Shown one piece after another: positions 7,600 to 14,675 of a DNA stretch of 16,663 nucleotides. The DNA is taken from positions 1 to 16,663 of the forward strand of contig NZ_CALLVU010000075.1 of assembly GCF_938015485.1 (NCBI RefSeq), in the 5' to 3' direction. The position numbers and the translations under genes are program-made. This DNA is from an uncultured Lachnoanaerobaculum sp. (GTDB taxonomy: Bacteria; Bacillota; Clostridia; Lachnospirales; Lachnospiraceae). The notes beneath the pieces were generated by a model. The model saw nothing but the letters and a program-made list of their open reading frames with translations. It had not been told where the DNA came from and ran no database searches. Numbering within the stretch: the stretch's first letter is position 1; each line of letters opens with the position of its first letter.

Positions 7600-8196
7600 A
7601 TGAAATCGTCTAACAACTTTGATAATAAAGAGAATGTTACAACTGCGCATAACAGTAAGAAAGAACTTGATAAAGATAGAGCCGGAAAAACCTATGCAAA
7701 AATAACTGTAGAGGATATTGAAAAAACGGATGAATTTTGGGATATTTTAGATCCGATATATTGGACTATAGATATTTACAGCTCATATGAAGATTATTTA
7801 AATTCCGCAGGGGAGTTTACATTGGAACAAAGATATCTTAATGCGATATCATGGTATTTTATGGAAGTAAATAATGGTGGACATTTTCAGTTTTTTGACA
7901 ACTCCACAGGAATAGTATGGGAAGACGCCCTAAACGGACTTAAAGAGTTCGGAATGGAAGAGTTGGCTGATAACTTTAAAAAGGTTGTAGATTTATTTGG
8001 GGGAAATATTCCATTTGACAGAGAGCTGAGATGGGAAGCTATGGATAAGATGAGTGAAGACTTTGAAGAACTTTTGGATAAGGCCGACAGTGTTGTATAC
8101 GATTTGTATGACTATGACTACACATTTGAAATGAAATATATAAAAGAGCATCCTGATAAGTTTATATTTGAGGGATATTATAATAAGATTGTTTGA
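7600..8196 (+). CDS. DUF4375 / DMP19-family protein
   Basis: A 198-residue soluble protein. Residues about 75-190 fit the DMP19/DUF4375 family: 'TLEQRYLNAISWYFMEVNN', then NGGHFQFFDNSTG (92-104), followed by 'ALNGLKEFG' and a helical, acidic end. The family name comes from a Neisseria DNA-mimic protein, but most members are uncharacterised, so no function is claimed. The first 40 residues are polar, Lys/Asn-rich and probably disordered. The gene has its own promoter and a strong TTTTTGGAGGAG ribosome binding site, and it ends against a terminator shared with the convergent msrAB gene, so it looks like a single-gene unit. Confidence 0.7.
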   Translation: MKSSNNFDNKENVTTAHNSKKELDKDRAGKTYAKITVEDIEKTDEFWDILDPIYWTIDIYSSYEDYLNSAGEFTLEQRYLNAISWYFMEVNNGGHFQFFDNSTGIVWEDALNGLKEFGMEELADNFKKVVDLFGGNIPFDRELRWEAMDKMSEDFEELLDKADSVVYDLYDYDYTFEMKYIKEHPDKFIFEGYYNKIV

Positions 8197-8223
8197 TGGT
8201 ATAGATAATATATAAGTAAAGAT

Positions 8224-8259
8224 AAGGCTGAGATCATTTTTATATGTATTCTCAGCCTT
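8224..8259. terminator. Bidirectional terminator between convergent genes
   Basis: AAGGCTGAGA (8224-8233) and TCTCAGCCTT (8250-8259) are perfect 10-base inverted arms around a 16-base loop. U-tracts are short on both sides, but the position between two convergent genes supports the call. Confidence 0.75.
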
Positions 8260-8268
8260 TAAAATATA

Positions 8269-9399
8269 TTATTCAAGCAGATATTTTAAGTATCCATATC
8301 CTCGTTCATCCATTTTTTCATATGGAATAAATTCAAGAGATGCACTGTTGATACAGTATCTTTTGCCACCTGATTCTTTAGGACCGTCATCAAAAACATG
8401 ACCTAAATGTGTATCACCGCTCCGGCTTCTTACCTCTGTTCTGTACATATTAAAGCTGTGGTCTTCATTGTACTCTACCACTTCTTTATTTATAGGTTTT
8501 GAAAAACTAGGCCATCCACAGCCTGATTCAAACTTATCTGTAGATAAAAATAGAGGTTCTTTTGTGGTAATATCTACATAGATTCCTTTTTCAAAATTAT
8601 TCCAATATTCATTTGAAAAAGGTCTTTCCGTATCGCTGTTAACAGCAACTTGATATTGTTTATCGGTAAGTTTCTTTTTCAGTTCATCATTTGAAGGTCT
8701 TGGATATTTTGAAGCATCTATTTCAGGTTCATTGCTTTTTGATATATCTTTATCAGAAAGCGGTTTGTCTGCAAGAGACAGATCTATATGGCAGTATCCC
8801 CCAGGATTTTTATCAAGGTAGTCTTGGTGATATTCTTCGGCAATAAAGAACTGTTGTAGAGGAAGTACTTCTATTGCTATAGGTTTATCATACTTATTTT
8901 GTTCATTAGCTAAAACATTTTCTATTATAGTTTTTTCCGAATTATTTGTATAATAAATCCCGGTTCTATACTGAGTACCTGTATCATTACCTTGTTTATT
9001 AATACTTACGGGGTCCACTACACGAAGATAATATTTGAGCAGTTCTTCAAGGCTTACCATATCAGGATTGTATACAACTTTTACAGTTTCGGCATGTCCA
9101 CTTGTATGTAGATCTTTATAGCTTGGATTATCGGTTTTACCGTTTGCATATCCGCTTACGGCATCCTCAACACCTTTAATCTTTTGCATATAGGCTTCCA
9201 GTCCCCAAAAACATCCTCCGGCAAGATAGATTTCTTTCAGTTTTCCTGAATCTACAGTATTATTAGCATTAACTGTAAATTCGGTTGTATTGTCATTTGT
9301 AAGAGTCTTATCTTTGTTTTTAAAATACATGGCAAAAACATATACAGCTGTTACTACTAAAAGTACCGGTATTATCAAAAGTAATTTGTTTTTATTCAT
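8269..9399 (-). CDS. msrAB: Membrane-anchored MsrA-MsrB methionine sulfoxide reductase
   Basis: A 376-residue fusion that reduces both isomers of methionine sulfoxide in damaged proteins. Residues about 5-25 are a hydrophobic anchor without a lipobox cysteine, so the enzyme should face outside the cell. MsrA spans about 55-210, with GCFWG and its nucleophile Cys63, EEYHQDY (188-194) and a likely recycling Cys203 (GYCHID). MsrB spans about 235-372, with the nucleophile Cys349 in RYCINSASL, a resolving Cys294 in SGCGWPSF and GDTHLGHVFDDGP (328-340). The two CxxC zinc sites found in many MsrB proteins are absent, as in the PilB-type fusions. No thioredoxin-like partner domain is present, so the electron donor must be separate. 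AGAAAGGAA precedes the ATG; I could not settle on a promoter. Confidence 0.94.
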   Translation of the reverse strand: MNKNKLLLIIPVLLVVTAVYVFAMYFKNKDKTLTNDNTTEFTVNANNTVDSGKLKEIYLAGGCFWGLEAYMQKIKGVEDAVSGYANGKTDNPSYKDLHTSGHAETVKVVYNPDMVSLEELLKYYLRVVDPVSINKQGNDTGTQYRTGIYYTNNSEKTIIENVLANEQNKYDKPIAIEVLPLQQFFIAEEYHQDYLDKNPGGYCHIDLSLADKPLSDKDISKSNEPEIDASKYPRPSNDELKKKLTDKQYQVAVNSDTERPFSNEYWNNFEKGIYVDITTKEPLFLSTDKFESGCGWPSFSKPINKEVVEYNEDHSFNMYRTEVRSRSGDTHLGHVFDDGPKESGGKRYCINSASLEFIPYEKMDERGYGYLKYLLE

Positions 9400-9435
9400 T
9401 TTTGTTCCTTTCTATTATATTTGACTTCCACTATA

Positions 9436-9464
9436 TTGGATTTGGTAATGATATAGATTATAAT
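9436..9464 (+). promoter_or_regulatory. Promoter of the alkylation-repair operon
   Basis: TTGGAT (9436-9441) and a perfect TATAAT (9459-9464) are 17 bases apart, in the divergent gap between msrAB and the AlkD-like gene. Confidence 0.65.
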
Positions 9465-9512
9465 ACGACTTACAAGGTAAAGGATTGGTAAAGCTTTTAA
9501 AAGGAGTCGGGT

Positions 9513-10205
9513 ATGATTTTGGATGAAATAAGAAATGAATTGTTTAAAATTCAGGATACAGCGTATAGAGATTTTAACAGTAAGTTGATACCTACAGTTG
9601 ATAAGGAAAGTATGATAGGTGTAAGAACACCTGAACTTAGAAAGTATGCCAAGCAACTTGCTAAAAGAGAAGATATTGAAGAATTTTTACATTTATTACC
9701 ACATAAATATTTTGATGAAAATCAGCTCCATGCCTTCATTGTATCGGAAATAAAGGATTTTAAGAGCTGCGTCGACAGGGTGAATGAATTTTTACCTTAT
9801 GTAGATAACTGGGCAACTTGTGACCAACTCTCACCGAAAGTATTTAAAAAACATCATAAGGAGCTGATTACATATATAAAAGAATGGCTGGAATCTGATA
9901 AAGTATATACTGTTAGATTCGGCATCGGTATGCTTATGGAACATTTCTTGGATGAGGATTTTGATATAAGTTACCTCGAGACGGTTTCAAATATAAGGTC
10001 AGATGAATACTATGTAAATATGATGATTGCCTGGTATTTTGCAACGGCATTGGCAAAGCGCTATGAGAGTGTACTTCCCTTTATTGAAAAAAGGAGCCTT
10101 GATATATGGACCCATAATAAGGCTATACAAAAGGCTGTAGAAAGTTATAGAATAAGTACGGAGAGAAAAACTTATCTAAGAGAGCTGAAGGTAAAGAAGG
10201 GATAA
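9513..10205 (+). CDS. AlkD-like DNA alkylation repair protein (HEAT-repeat glycosylase)
   Basis: A 230-residue, all-helical protein of the DNA alkylation repair family (Pfam PF08713). AlkD enzymes remove bulky or positively charged alkylated purines without flipping the base. The expected active-site residues can be placed: Trp100 and Asp104 in DNWATCDQL, Arg135 in TVRFGIGML and Trp174 in IAWYFA. The Trp-Asp and Arg-Trp spacings (4 and 39) equal those I recall for Bacillus cereus AlkD (W109, D113, R148, W187). The start is set by AAAAGGAG nine bases upstream. The next gene, also an alkylation-repair protein, begins nine bases after this stop codon and in the same frame. Confidence 0.88.
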   Translation: MILDEIRNELFKIQDTAYRDFNSKLIPTVDKESMIGVRTPELRKYAKQLAKREDIEEFLHLLPHKYFDENQLHAFIVSEIKDFKSCVDRVNEFLPYVDNWATCDQLSPKVFKKHHKELITYIKEWLESDKVYTVRFGIGMLMEHFLDEDFDISYLETVSNIRSDEYYVNMMIAWYFATALAKRYESVLPFIEKRSLDIWTHNKAIQKAVESYRISTERKTYLRELKVKKG

Positions 10206-10214
10206 GGTGTTTTA

Positions 10215-10838
10215 TTGAGGACAAGAGAAGAGGCCTGTAGTTTCGGGCTGGGATTTGAAAATACATATTTGGATAAACCTTTTAGAAATGCGGATTGGCA
10301 GCTGATTAGAGTAAATGACAGTAAGAAGGCCTTTCTTTGTATTTATGAAAAAGACGGTTTTGTAAATTTAAATGTGAAAGTTGATCCTGCTTGGAGAGAC
10401 TTTTGGAGAAATACATATGCTTCAGTCATTCCCGGGTATCATCAGAATAAGGAACATTGGAATACTATAATACTTGACGGCAGTATAAAGGAAGATGATA
10501 TAAAGAGGATGATTGCTGAAAGCTATGATTTGGTAACGGATTCACCTACAAAAAGGATATATGAGGCTGTAAAGAGAATACCTAAAGGCTATGTGGCAAC
10601 CTATGGCAAGGTGGCAGAGATGGCGGGAAATAAAAAGATGTCCAGAGCGGTGGGAAATGCGCTTCATAAAAACCCGGATCCTGACAATATCCCTTGCTTT
10701 CGTGTAGTCAATTCAAAAGGTGAGCTTGCACCTGAGTTTGCCTTTGGAGGAATGGGCGAACAGAAAAAGCTTTTAGAGGCTGAGGGAATAGAAGTTAAAA
10801 ATAATAAAGTAGATTTATCAAAGTATGGTTTAGAATAG
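10215..10838 (+). CDS. MmcQ/YjbR domain fused to MGMT-type alkyltransferase
   Basis: A 207-residue, two-domain protein. Residues 1-110 fit the MmcQ/YjbR family: 'REEACSF' at the start, FLCIYEKDG (40-48) and 'PGYHQNKEHWNTIILDG' (73-89). Residues 112-190 match the C-terminal domain of O6-alkylguanine-DNA alkyltransferases: the helix-turn-helix region GYVATYGKVAEMAG (125-138), the arginine finger MSRAVGNAL (142-150) and the acceptor Cys161. The acceptor motif reads PCFRVV, not PCHRVV, so the histidine that usually activates the cysteine is a phenylalanine. It could be a direct repair enzyme of a variant type or an alkyl-lesion binding protein. The start is TTG: the only in-frame start candidate between the stop at 10203-10205 and the conserved region. 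Confidence 0.85.
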   Translation: MRTREEACSFGLGFENTYLDKPFRNADWQLIRVNDSKKAFLCIYEKDGFVNLNVKVDPAWRDFWRNTYASVIPGYHQNKEHWNTIILDGSIKEDDIKRMIAESYDLVTDSPTKRIYEAVKRIPKGYVATYGKVAEMAGNKKMSRAVGNALHKNPDPDNIPCFRVVNSKGELAPEFAFGGMGEQKKLLEAEGIEVKNNKVDLSKYGLE

Positions 10839-10845
10839 GAGTTTT

Positions 10846-12177
10846 ATGAAGTTATTTGGCGGTGAGGACTTAATTATATATTTCTTTATATACGGGCTTT
10901 TGGCTTGGGTACTGAATACGGTTATATACAGTTTAAAAGAACAAAAGTATATAAATACGGGTGTTTTAAATATTCCGATTCTTATATGTCCTGCCTTAAT
11001 TATGACTTTGATGATAATAGTATCATCAGGGAAAAATGTCAGCTATTACGGAATGCTTATGATGGCTTTTATAGACTGTTTTATACTGGATAAGTTAGGA
11101 TTGTTTTTTTCACAAAGACTGCTTTTAAAAAAGGAAATAAGCCCTGAAAAGTTGGGATATGGTAAGAGCCTGAAGATTGGGTTAATAAATGCGATTATTA
11201 TAATAGTTGTATGTTTCACCTGTTTAAAAACTTTACAGCCTATTATATTTTCTTTGGTATCGCTGATTCCAAGAATAATAGTAAATATAATTGCAATTGT
11301 TCTTTTACTGCTTCTGATTTCAGATATTGGGTTTACATATATTTTTGTCAGAAAATACCATATGCAAAGTATGGACGGCAATATAGCCAAGAGAAAAAAT
11401 ACTTTTGGAGAATGGATTTCAAAAAACATATGGAAGAGAATTTATAAGCTTTATCCAAGCCTTTTATCAGATGATTTTGAAGACAGCAGTAAGGGTATTT
11501 CAGATGCGGATAAATTACTTGAAGAACAGGGCATTATATTTGCCAAAGGGATAAATGCCGCTAAGCTTATTTGGGTGCTTTTTATATCTTCGCTTATCGG
11601 AGATATTGTAGAAACCATATATGTGCTTATTGTAGGACATGAACTTATGAGACGCTCAAGTTTTGTACTCGGACCTTTCAGCCTTGTATGGGGACTGGGT
11701 GCGGTAATACTTACGTTGGCACTTTCAAAAGTAAAAAGGCAGAATAATCTGTCTATATTTATATCAGGCTTCTTTTTTGGAGGAGTATTTGAATACTTGT
11801 GCTCCGTATTTACTGAAGTATTCTTCGGTATGAAGTTCTGGGACTATTCAAATATGCCTTTTAATATTGACGGCAGAACAAATCTTTTGTTTATGTTCTT
11901 TTGGGGCATAGTGGCTTTGGTATGGTTTAAATTTATATACCCTCCTTTTTCAAAGTTTATAGAGAAAATTCCACCTGTCACAGGTTCAGTACTTGCAGTA
12001 TTTATAGCACTGTTTTTTATCTGCAACGGAACGGTTACTTCAATGGTAATGATACGGACTACGGACAGAAAAAAACACCCTGAAGCAAGGAATGTAATAG
12101 AGCAGTTTATAGACAATGAGTATCCGAATAAAGTGGTAAGAAAGCTTTGGCCGAATATGAATTTTTTGGAGGAGTAA
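10846..12177 (+). CDS. CmpB/DUF1113-type integral membrane protein (putative ABC permease)
   Basis: A 443-residue protein with about ten hydrophobic segments. The C-terminal half (about 237-365) fits the 'putative ABC transporter permease' family (Pfam PF06541): 'GDIVETIYVLIVGHELMRRSSFVLGP', 'GGVFEYLCSVFTEVFFG', 'WDYSNMPFNIDGRTNL' and 'FFWGIVALVWFKFIYPP'. The N-terminal half begins with a weaker version of the same pattern ('IYGLLAWVLNTVIYSLKEQKYINTGVLNIPI'), which suggests an old internal duplication. A cytoplasmic stretch lies between (about 170-235). No ATPase gene is nearby, and transport has not been shown for the family as far as I know. AGGAG precedes the ATG, seven bases after the previous stop; the next gene starts three bases after this one ends. 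Confidence 0.75.
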   Translation: MKLFGGEDLIIYFFIYGLLAWVLNTVIYSLKEQKYINTGVLNIPILICPALIMTLMIIVSSGKNVSYYGMLMMAFIDCFILDKLGLFFSQRLLLKKEISPEKLGYGKSLKIGLINAIIIIVVCFTCLKTLQPIIFSLVSLIPRIIVNIIAIVLLLLLISDIGFTYIFVRKYHMQSMDGNIAKRKNTFGEWISKNIWKRIYKLYPSLLSDDFEDSSKGISDADKLLEEQGIIFAKGINAAKLIWVLFISSLIGDIVETIYVLIVGHELMRRSSFVLGPFSLVWGLGAVILTLALSKVKRQNNLSIFISGFFFGGVFEYLCSVFTEVFFGMKFWDYSNMPFNIDGRTNLLFMFFWGIVALVWFKFIYPPFSKFIEKIPPVTGSVLAVFIALFFICNGTVTSMVMIRTTDRKKHPEARNVIEQFIDNEYPNKVVRKLWPNMNFLEE

Positions 12178-12180
12178 ATA

Positions 12181-13236
12181 ATGAATAAAAGTGGTAAAAC
12201 AATGGCTGTAATTATGGCATTACTTGCGGCAACATTCTATGCTATAAATACTCCTTTTTCTAAAGTACTTTTGAAAAATGTCAAACCGACATTTATGGCT
12301 TCATTTTTGTATCTGGGAGCCGGAATCGGTGTAGGTATAATGTATCTGCTTAATTCAAAAAGAGAGAAGAATATTGAAAAGCTGTCAAAGACAGACTTGC
12401 CATATACTGTAGGTATGATTGTTCTTGATATTTTGGCCCCTATATTTTTAATGATCGGAATAAATATAGGTTCCGCTTCAAATGCATCATTACTTGGAAA
12501 CTTTGAAATCGTAGCGACCACACTCATCGCTCTTTTGATATTCAAAGAGGTTGTAACATCAAGGCTGTGGCTTGCCATAGGGTTTATTACATTATCAAGT
12601 ATAGTTCTTTCATTTGAAGGAAGCGGAAGTTTTAAATTCTCTTTGGGTTCATTGTTTGTAATACTTGCAACATGTTGTTGGGGACTTGAAAACAATTGCA
12701 CAAGAATGATTTCGGATAAGAGTACTTATGAGATAGTGATATTAAAAGGAATATTTTCAGGTACAGGTTCATTTATAATTGCAATAATACTTGGGGAGAG
12801 GATACCTGATATAAAATATATTTTGACTTCAATGTTGCTTGGGTTTGTGGCATATGGTCTCAGTATATTTTTATATATCAGAGCACAGAGAGATTTGGGC
12901 GCGGCCAAAACCAGTGCATATTATGCAATAGCTCCTTTTATAGGTACATTCTTATCATTTGTGGTAGACGATGACATATTGACAGAAGTTTATTTTATCG
13001 GACTTATATTTATGATAACAGGAAGCATGATTGTAGTATATGATACGATGTTAAAAAATCATATTCATTACCATATACATACGATTGTTCATACACATAA
13101 CGGCTCAACACATAGGCATGTAATTAAGCACGAGCATACTCACTCTCATTTGGGTTCAGAAAAAAAACATTCTCACAGTCATAATGATTATATAAACAGT
13201 GTGGAGCATAAGAGGATGCATGAGACGGGTGTGTAG
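12181..13236 (+). CDS. DMT-superfamily (EamA) transporter with histidine-rich tail
   Basis: A 351-residue integral membrane protein with about ten hydrophobic segments in two EamA-type halves (about 8-145 and 153-290). Typical features are 'ATFYAINTPFSKVLL' in the first helix, 'GSASNASLLGNFEIVATTLIALLIFKE' ending the first half and 'GAAKTSAYYAIAPFIGTFLSF' in the second. Relatives export amino acids, drugs or other small metabolites. The last 58 residues (294-351) contain 17 histidines, largely as alternating H-x-H pairs, which should bind Zn, Ni, Cu or Co. The tail may sense or buffer metal, or the substrate may itself be metal-related. GGAGGAGTAAATA, overlapping the end of the upstream gene, sets the start. 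An Rrf2 regulator follows. Confidence 0.88.
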   Translation: MNKSGKTMAVIMALLAATFYAINTPFSKVLLKNVKPTFMASFLYLGAGIGVGIMYLLNSKREKNIEKLSKTDLPYTVGMIVLDILAPIFLMIGINIGSASNASLLGNFEIVATTLIALLIFKEVVTSRLWLAIGFITLSSIVLSFEGSGSFKFSLGSLFVILATCCWGLENNCTRMISDKSTYEIVILKGIFSGTGSFIIAIILGERIPDIKYILTSMLLGFVAYGLSIFLYIRAQRDLGAAKTSAYYAIAPFIGTFLSFVVDDDILTEVYFIGLIFMITGSMIVVYDTMLKNHIHYHIHTIVHTHNGSTHRHVIKHEHTHSHLGSEKKHSHSHNDYINSVEHKRMHETGV

Positions 13237-13248
13237 ATTTAGATTTAT

Positions 13249-13279
13249 ATTTAATGTAAATGTTGACATTACATTAAAT
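13249..13279. promoter_or_regulatory. Perfect inverted repeat over the rrf2 promoter, candidate autoregulatory operator
   Basis: ATTTAATGTAA (13249-13259) and TTACATTAAAT (13269-13279) are perfect 11-base inverted arms around 9 bases. The centre contains the -35 box. The core ATGTAA-N9-TTACAT recurs before the macrodomain gene at 13797-13817. Confidence 0.78.
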
Positions 13280-13291
13280 AGGTTATATTAT
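13263..13291 (+). promoter_or_regulatory. Promoter of the Rrf2 regulator gene
   Basis: TTGACA (13263-13268) and TATTAT (13286-13291) are separated by 17 bases. The promoter lies inside the inverted repeat at 13249-13279, so bound protein would block RNA polymerase. Confidence 0.78.
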
Positions 13292-13314
13292 TTTACTAAA
13301 AAAGGAGTATACAA

Positions 13315-13746
13315 ATGCAGATATCCAGCAGATTTACAATAGCATTACATATTTTTGCATGTGTAGAATATTTTAAAGATAAAGAGAAGATAACCAGTGA
13401 CTTTCTGTCAGGCAGTATAAGTTCAAACCCTGTAATTATCAGAAATATTCTTTCTCAGTTAAAGAAAGCCGGACTTATAAATGTAGTCAGAGGAACCGGA
13501 GGTATAGAGATTATAAAAGAGCCGTCTGAGATAACATTTTATGATGTTTATAAGGCGGTTGAAGTGGTTAAAGAAGAGGGACTGTTTCATTTCCATGAGG
13601 AGCCGAATCCTGCTTGTCCTGTAGGGAAAAATATACATGGAATATTGGACGGTAAGCTTAGCGAAATACAGGATGCTATGGAAAACAAAATGAAAAGCTA
13701 TACTCTTTTGGATATTGAAAAGGGTATAAAAGAGATTTCAGACTGA
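13315..13746 (+). CDS. Rrf2-family transcriptional regulator (YwnA-like)
   Basis: A 143-residue DNA-binding protein with a winged helix-turn-helix in residues 1-70: 'MQISSRFTIALHIFACVEY', the recognition helix region 'SNPVIIRNILSQLKKAGLI' and the wing 'VVRGTGGIEI'. The regulator part has 'HEEPNPACPVGKNIHGIL', which resembles the YwnA branch. Only two cysteines are visible, Cys16 and the one in ACPVG, not the three clustered cysteines of IscR or NsrR, so a classic Fe-S cluster is unlikely and sensing may be by thiol chemistry. Perfect inverted repeats on its own promoter suggest self-repression, and a related site sits on the next promoter. AAAAAAGGAG precedes the ATG. Confidence 0.9.
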   Translation: MQISSRFTIALHIFACVEYFKDKEKITSDFLSGSISSNPVIIRNILSQLKKAGLINVVRGTGGIEIIKEPSEITFYDVYKAVEVVKEEGLFHFHEEPNPACPVGKNIHGILDGKLSEIQDAMENKMKSYTLLDIEKGIKEISD

Positions 13747-13773
13747 AAGATGCTTATAACAGGCATCTTTTTT
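13746..13773 (+). terminator. Rho-independent terminator after the Rrf2 gene
   Basis: AAAGATGC (13746-13753) pairs perfectly with GCATCTTT (13763-13770) around 9 bases, followed by TTT. It begins on the last base of the rrf2 stop codon, so the macrodomain operon depends mainly on its own promoter. Confidence 0.82.
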
Positions 13774-13784
13774 AATATAAAGTA

Positions 13785-13813
13785 TTGACAAGCTTGATGT
13801 AATTATTTATATT
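13785..13813 (+). promoter_or_regulatory. Promoter of the macrodomain-Nudix-sirtuin operon
   Basis: TTGACA (13785-13790) and TATATT (13808-13813) are 17 bases apart, followed by a GGAGG ribosome binding site at 13841-13845. Confidence 0.78.
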
Positions 13814-13817
13814 ACAA
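13797..13817. promoter_or_regulatory. Candidate Rrf2 operator on the macrodomain operon
   Basis: ATGTAA (13797-13802), 9 bases, then TTACAA (13812-13817). Eleven of the twelve arm positions match the core of the perfect repeat on the rrf2 promoter (ATGTAA-N9-TTACAT). It covers the spacer and the -10 box, a position that fits repression. Confidence 0.62.
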
Positions 13818-13850
13818 CTATTATATGTTCTGTTTTTGAAGGAGGCAAGT

Positions 13851-14675
13851 ATGAATCAAAATGAAAGACTTGATTATCTCATAGAAGCTTTTAAAGAAGA
13901 TTCCGGTGAGTATAAGAACTTAAAAGTACCTGTAGATACAGAAGGGAAGAAAAGAATACTGCGTTCTCTTATGAATATCAGAATGCCAAGAGAAATGAAT
14001 ACTGAGGTATTAAAAATACAAGATGAATATCTTAGAGAAGCTATAAATGAAAACGGTATAGTATATCTTTCTGATATAGATACAGTGGAAGATTCTATTT
14101 CTATATGGCAGGGAGATATTACAAGGCTGAAGGTGGATGCAATAGTTAATGCTGCAAATTCACAGATGCTCGGTTGCTTTATTCCTATGCATACATGTAT
14201 TGATAATTGTATACATACATTTGCCGGTGTGGAGCTTAGAAATGAATGTAACAAAAAAATGAACCGGCTAAGGATTCGTTATGGCAGGGATTATGAACAA
14301 CCTACAGCAATTCCTATGCTCACAGATGCTTACAATCTTCCCGCAAAAAAGATTGTTCATATAGTCGGCCCTATTGTACAAGGGGGACTTAGCAAAAGGA
14401 ATGAAGAAGATCTTAAAAACTGTTATAAAAACACTTTAGATCTTTGCGTTGAAAACGGATTGAGAAGCGTGGCATTTTGCTGTATATCTACCGGAGTATT
14501 TCATTTTCCGAATAAAAGAGCAGCTGAAATTGCAGTAGCAACTGTAAGAGAATGGTTAAAAGAAAATCAAGGCAAAATTGATAGAATAATATTTAATGTA
14601 TTTAAGGATGAAGATAAGAAATATTACGAGAGGGAACTATGGATAAAAAAGAATGTTGGTTACAGTGGGCAATAG
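13851..14675 (+). CDS. Zinc-dependent macrodomain protein-ADP-ribose hydrolase
   Basis: A 274-residue protein. Residues 1-82 are a helical N-terminal extension; 83-270 are a macrodomain with GDI (88-90), NAAN (100-103), GPI (173-175) and the phosphate loop 'CISTGVFHFP' (211-220). The stretch GCFIPMHTCIDNCIH (108-122) marks the zinc macrodomain class (Zn-Macro); Cys109, His114 and Cys116 are the expected zinc ligands near the bound ADP-ribose. Such enzymes in Staphylococcus aureus and Streptococcus pyogenes are encoded beside SirTM sirtuins and remove the ADP-ribose those sirtuins attach; a SirTM-like gene lies two genes downstream here. I chose ATG 13851 because GAAGGAGGCAAGT precedes it; an in-frame start 15 bases earlier lies in the ribosome binding site. 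The 3' end overlaps the Nudix gene by 37 bases. Confidence 0.92.
   Translation: MNQNERLDYLIEAFKEDSGEYKNLKVPVDTEGKKRILRSLMNIRMPREMNTEVLKIQDEYLREAINENGIVYLSDIDTVEDSISIWQGDITRLKVDAIVNAANSQMLGCFIPMHTCIDNCIHTFAGVELRNECNKKMNRLRIRYGRDYEQPTAIPMLTDAYNLPAKKIVHIVGPIVQGGLSKRNEEDLKNCYKNTLDLCVENGLRSVAFCCISTGVFHFPNKRAAEIAVATVREWLKENQGKIDRIIFNVFKDEDKKYYERELWIKKNVGYSGQ

Noticed and set aside
9400..9480. Promoter for msrAB on the minus strand
   Set aside because: A TATAAT lies just before the ribosome binding site but lacks a -35 box, and TTGTAA-N16-TATCAT further up is weak; neither is convincing enough to list.
13315..13746. Rrf2 protein as an IscR/NsrR-type Fe-S sensor
   Set aside because: The three clustered cysteines are not present; only one lies in the sensor region, as in the YwnA-like branch.
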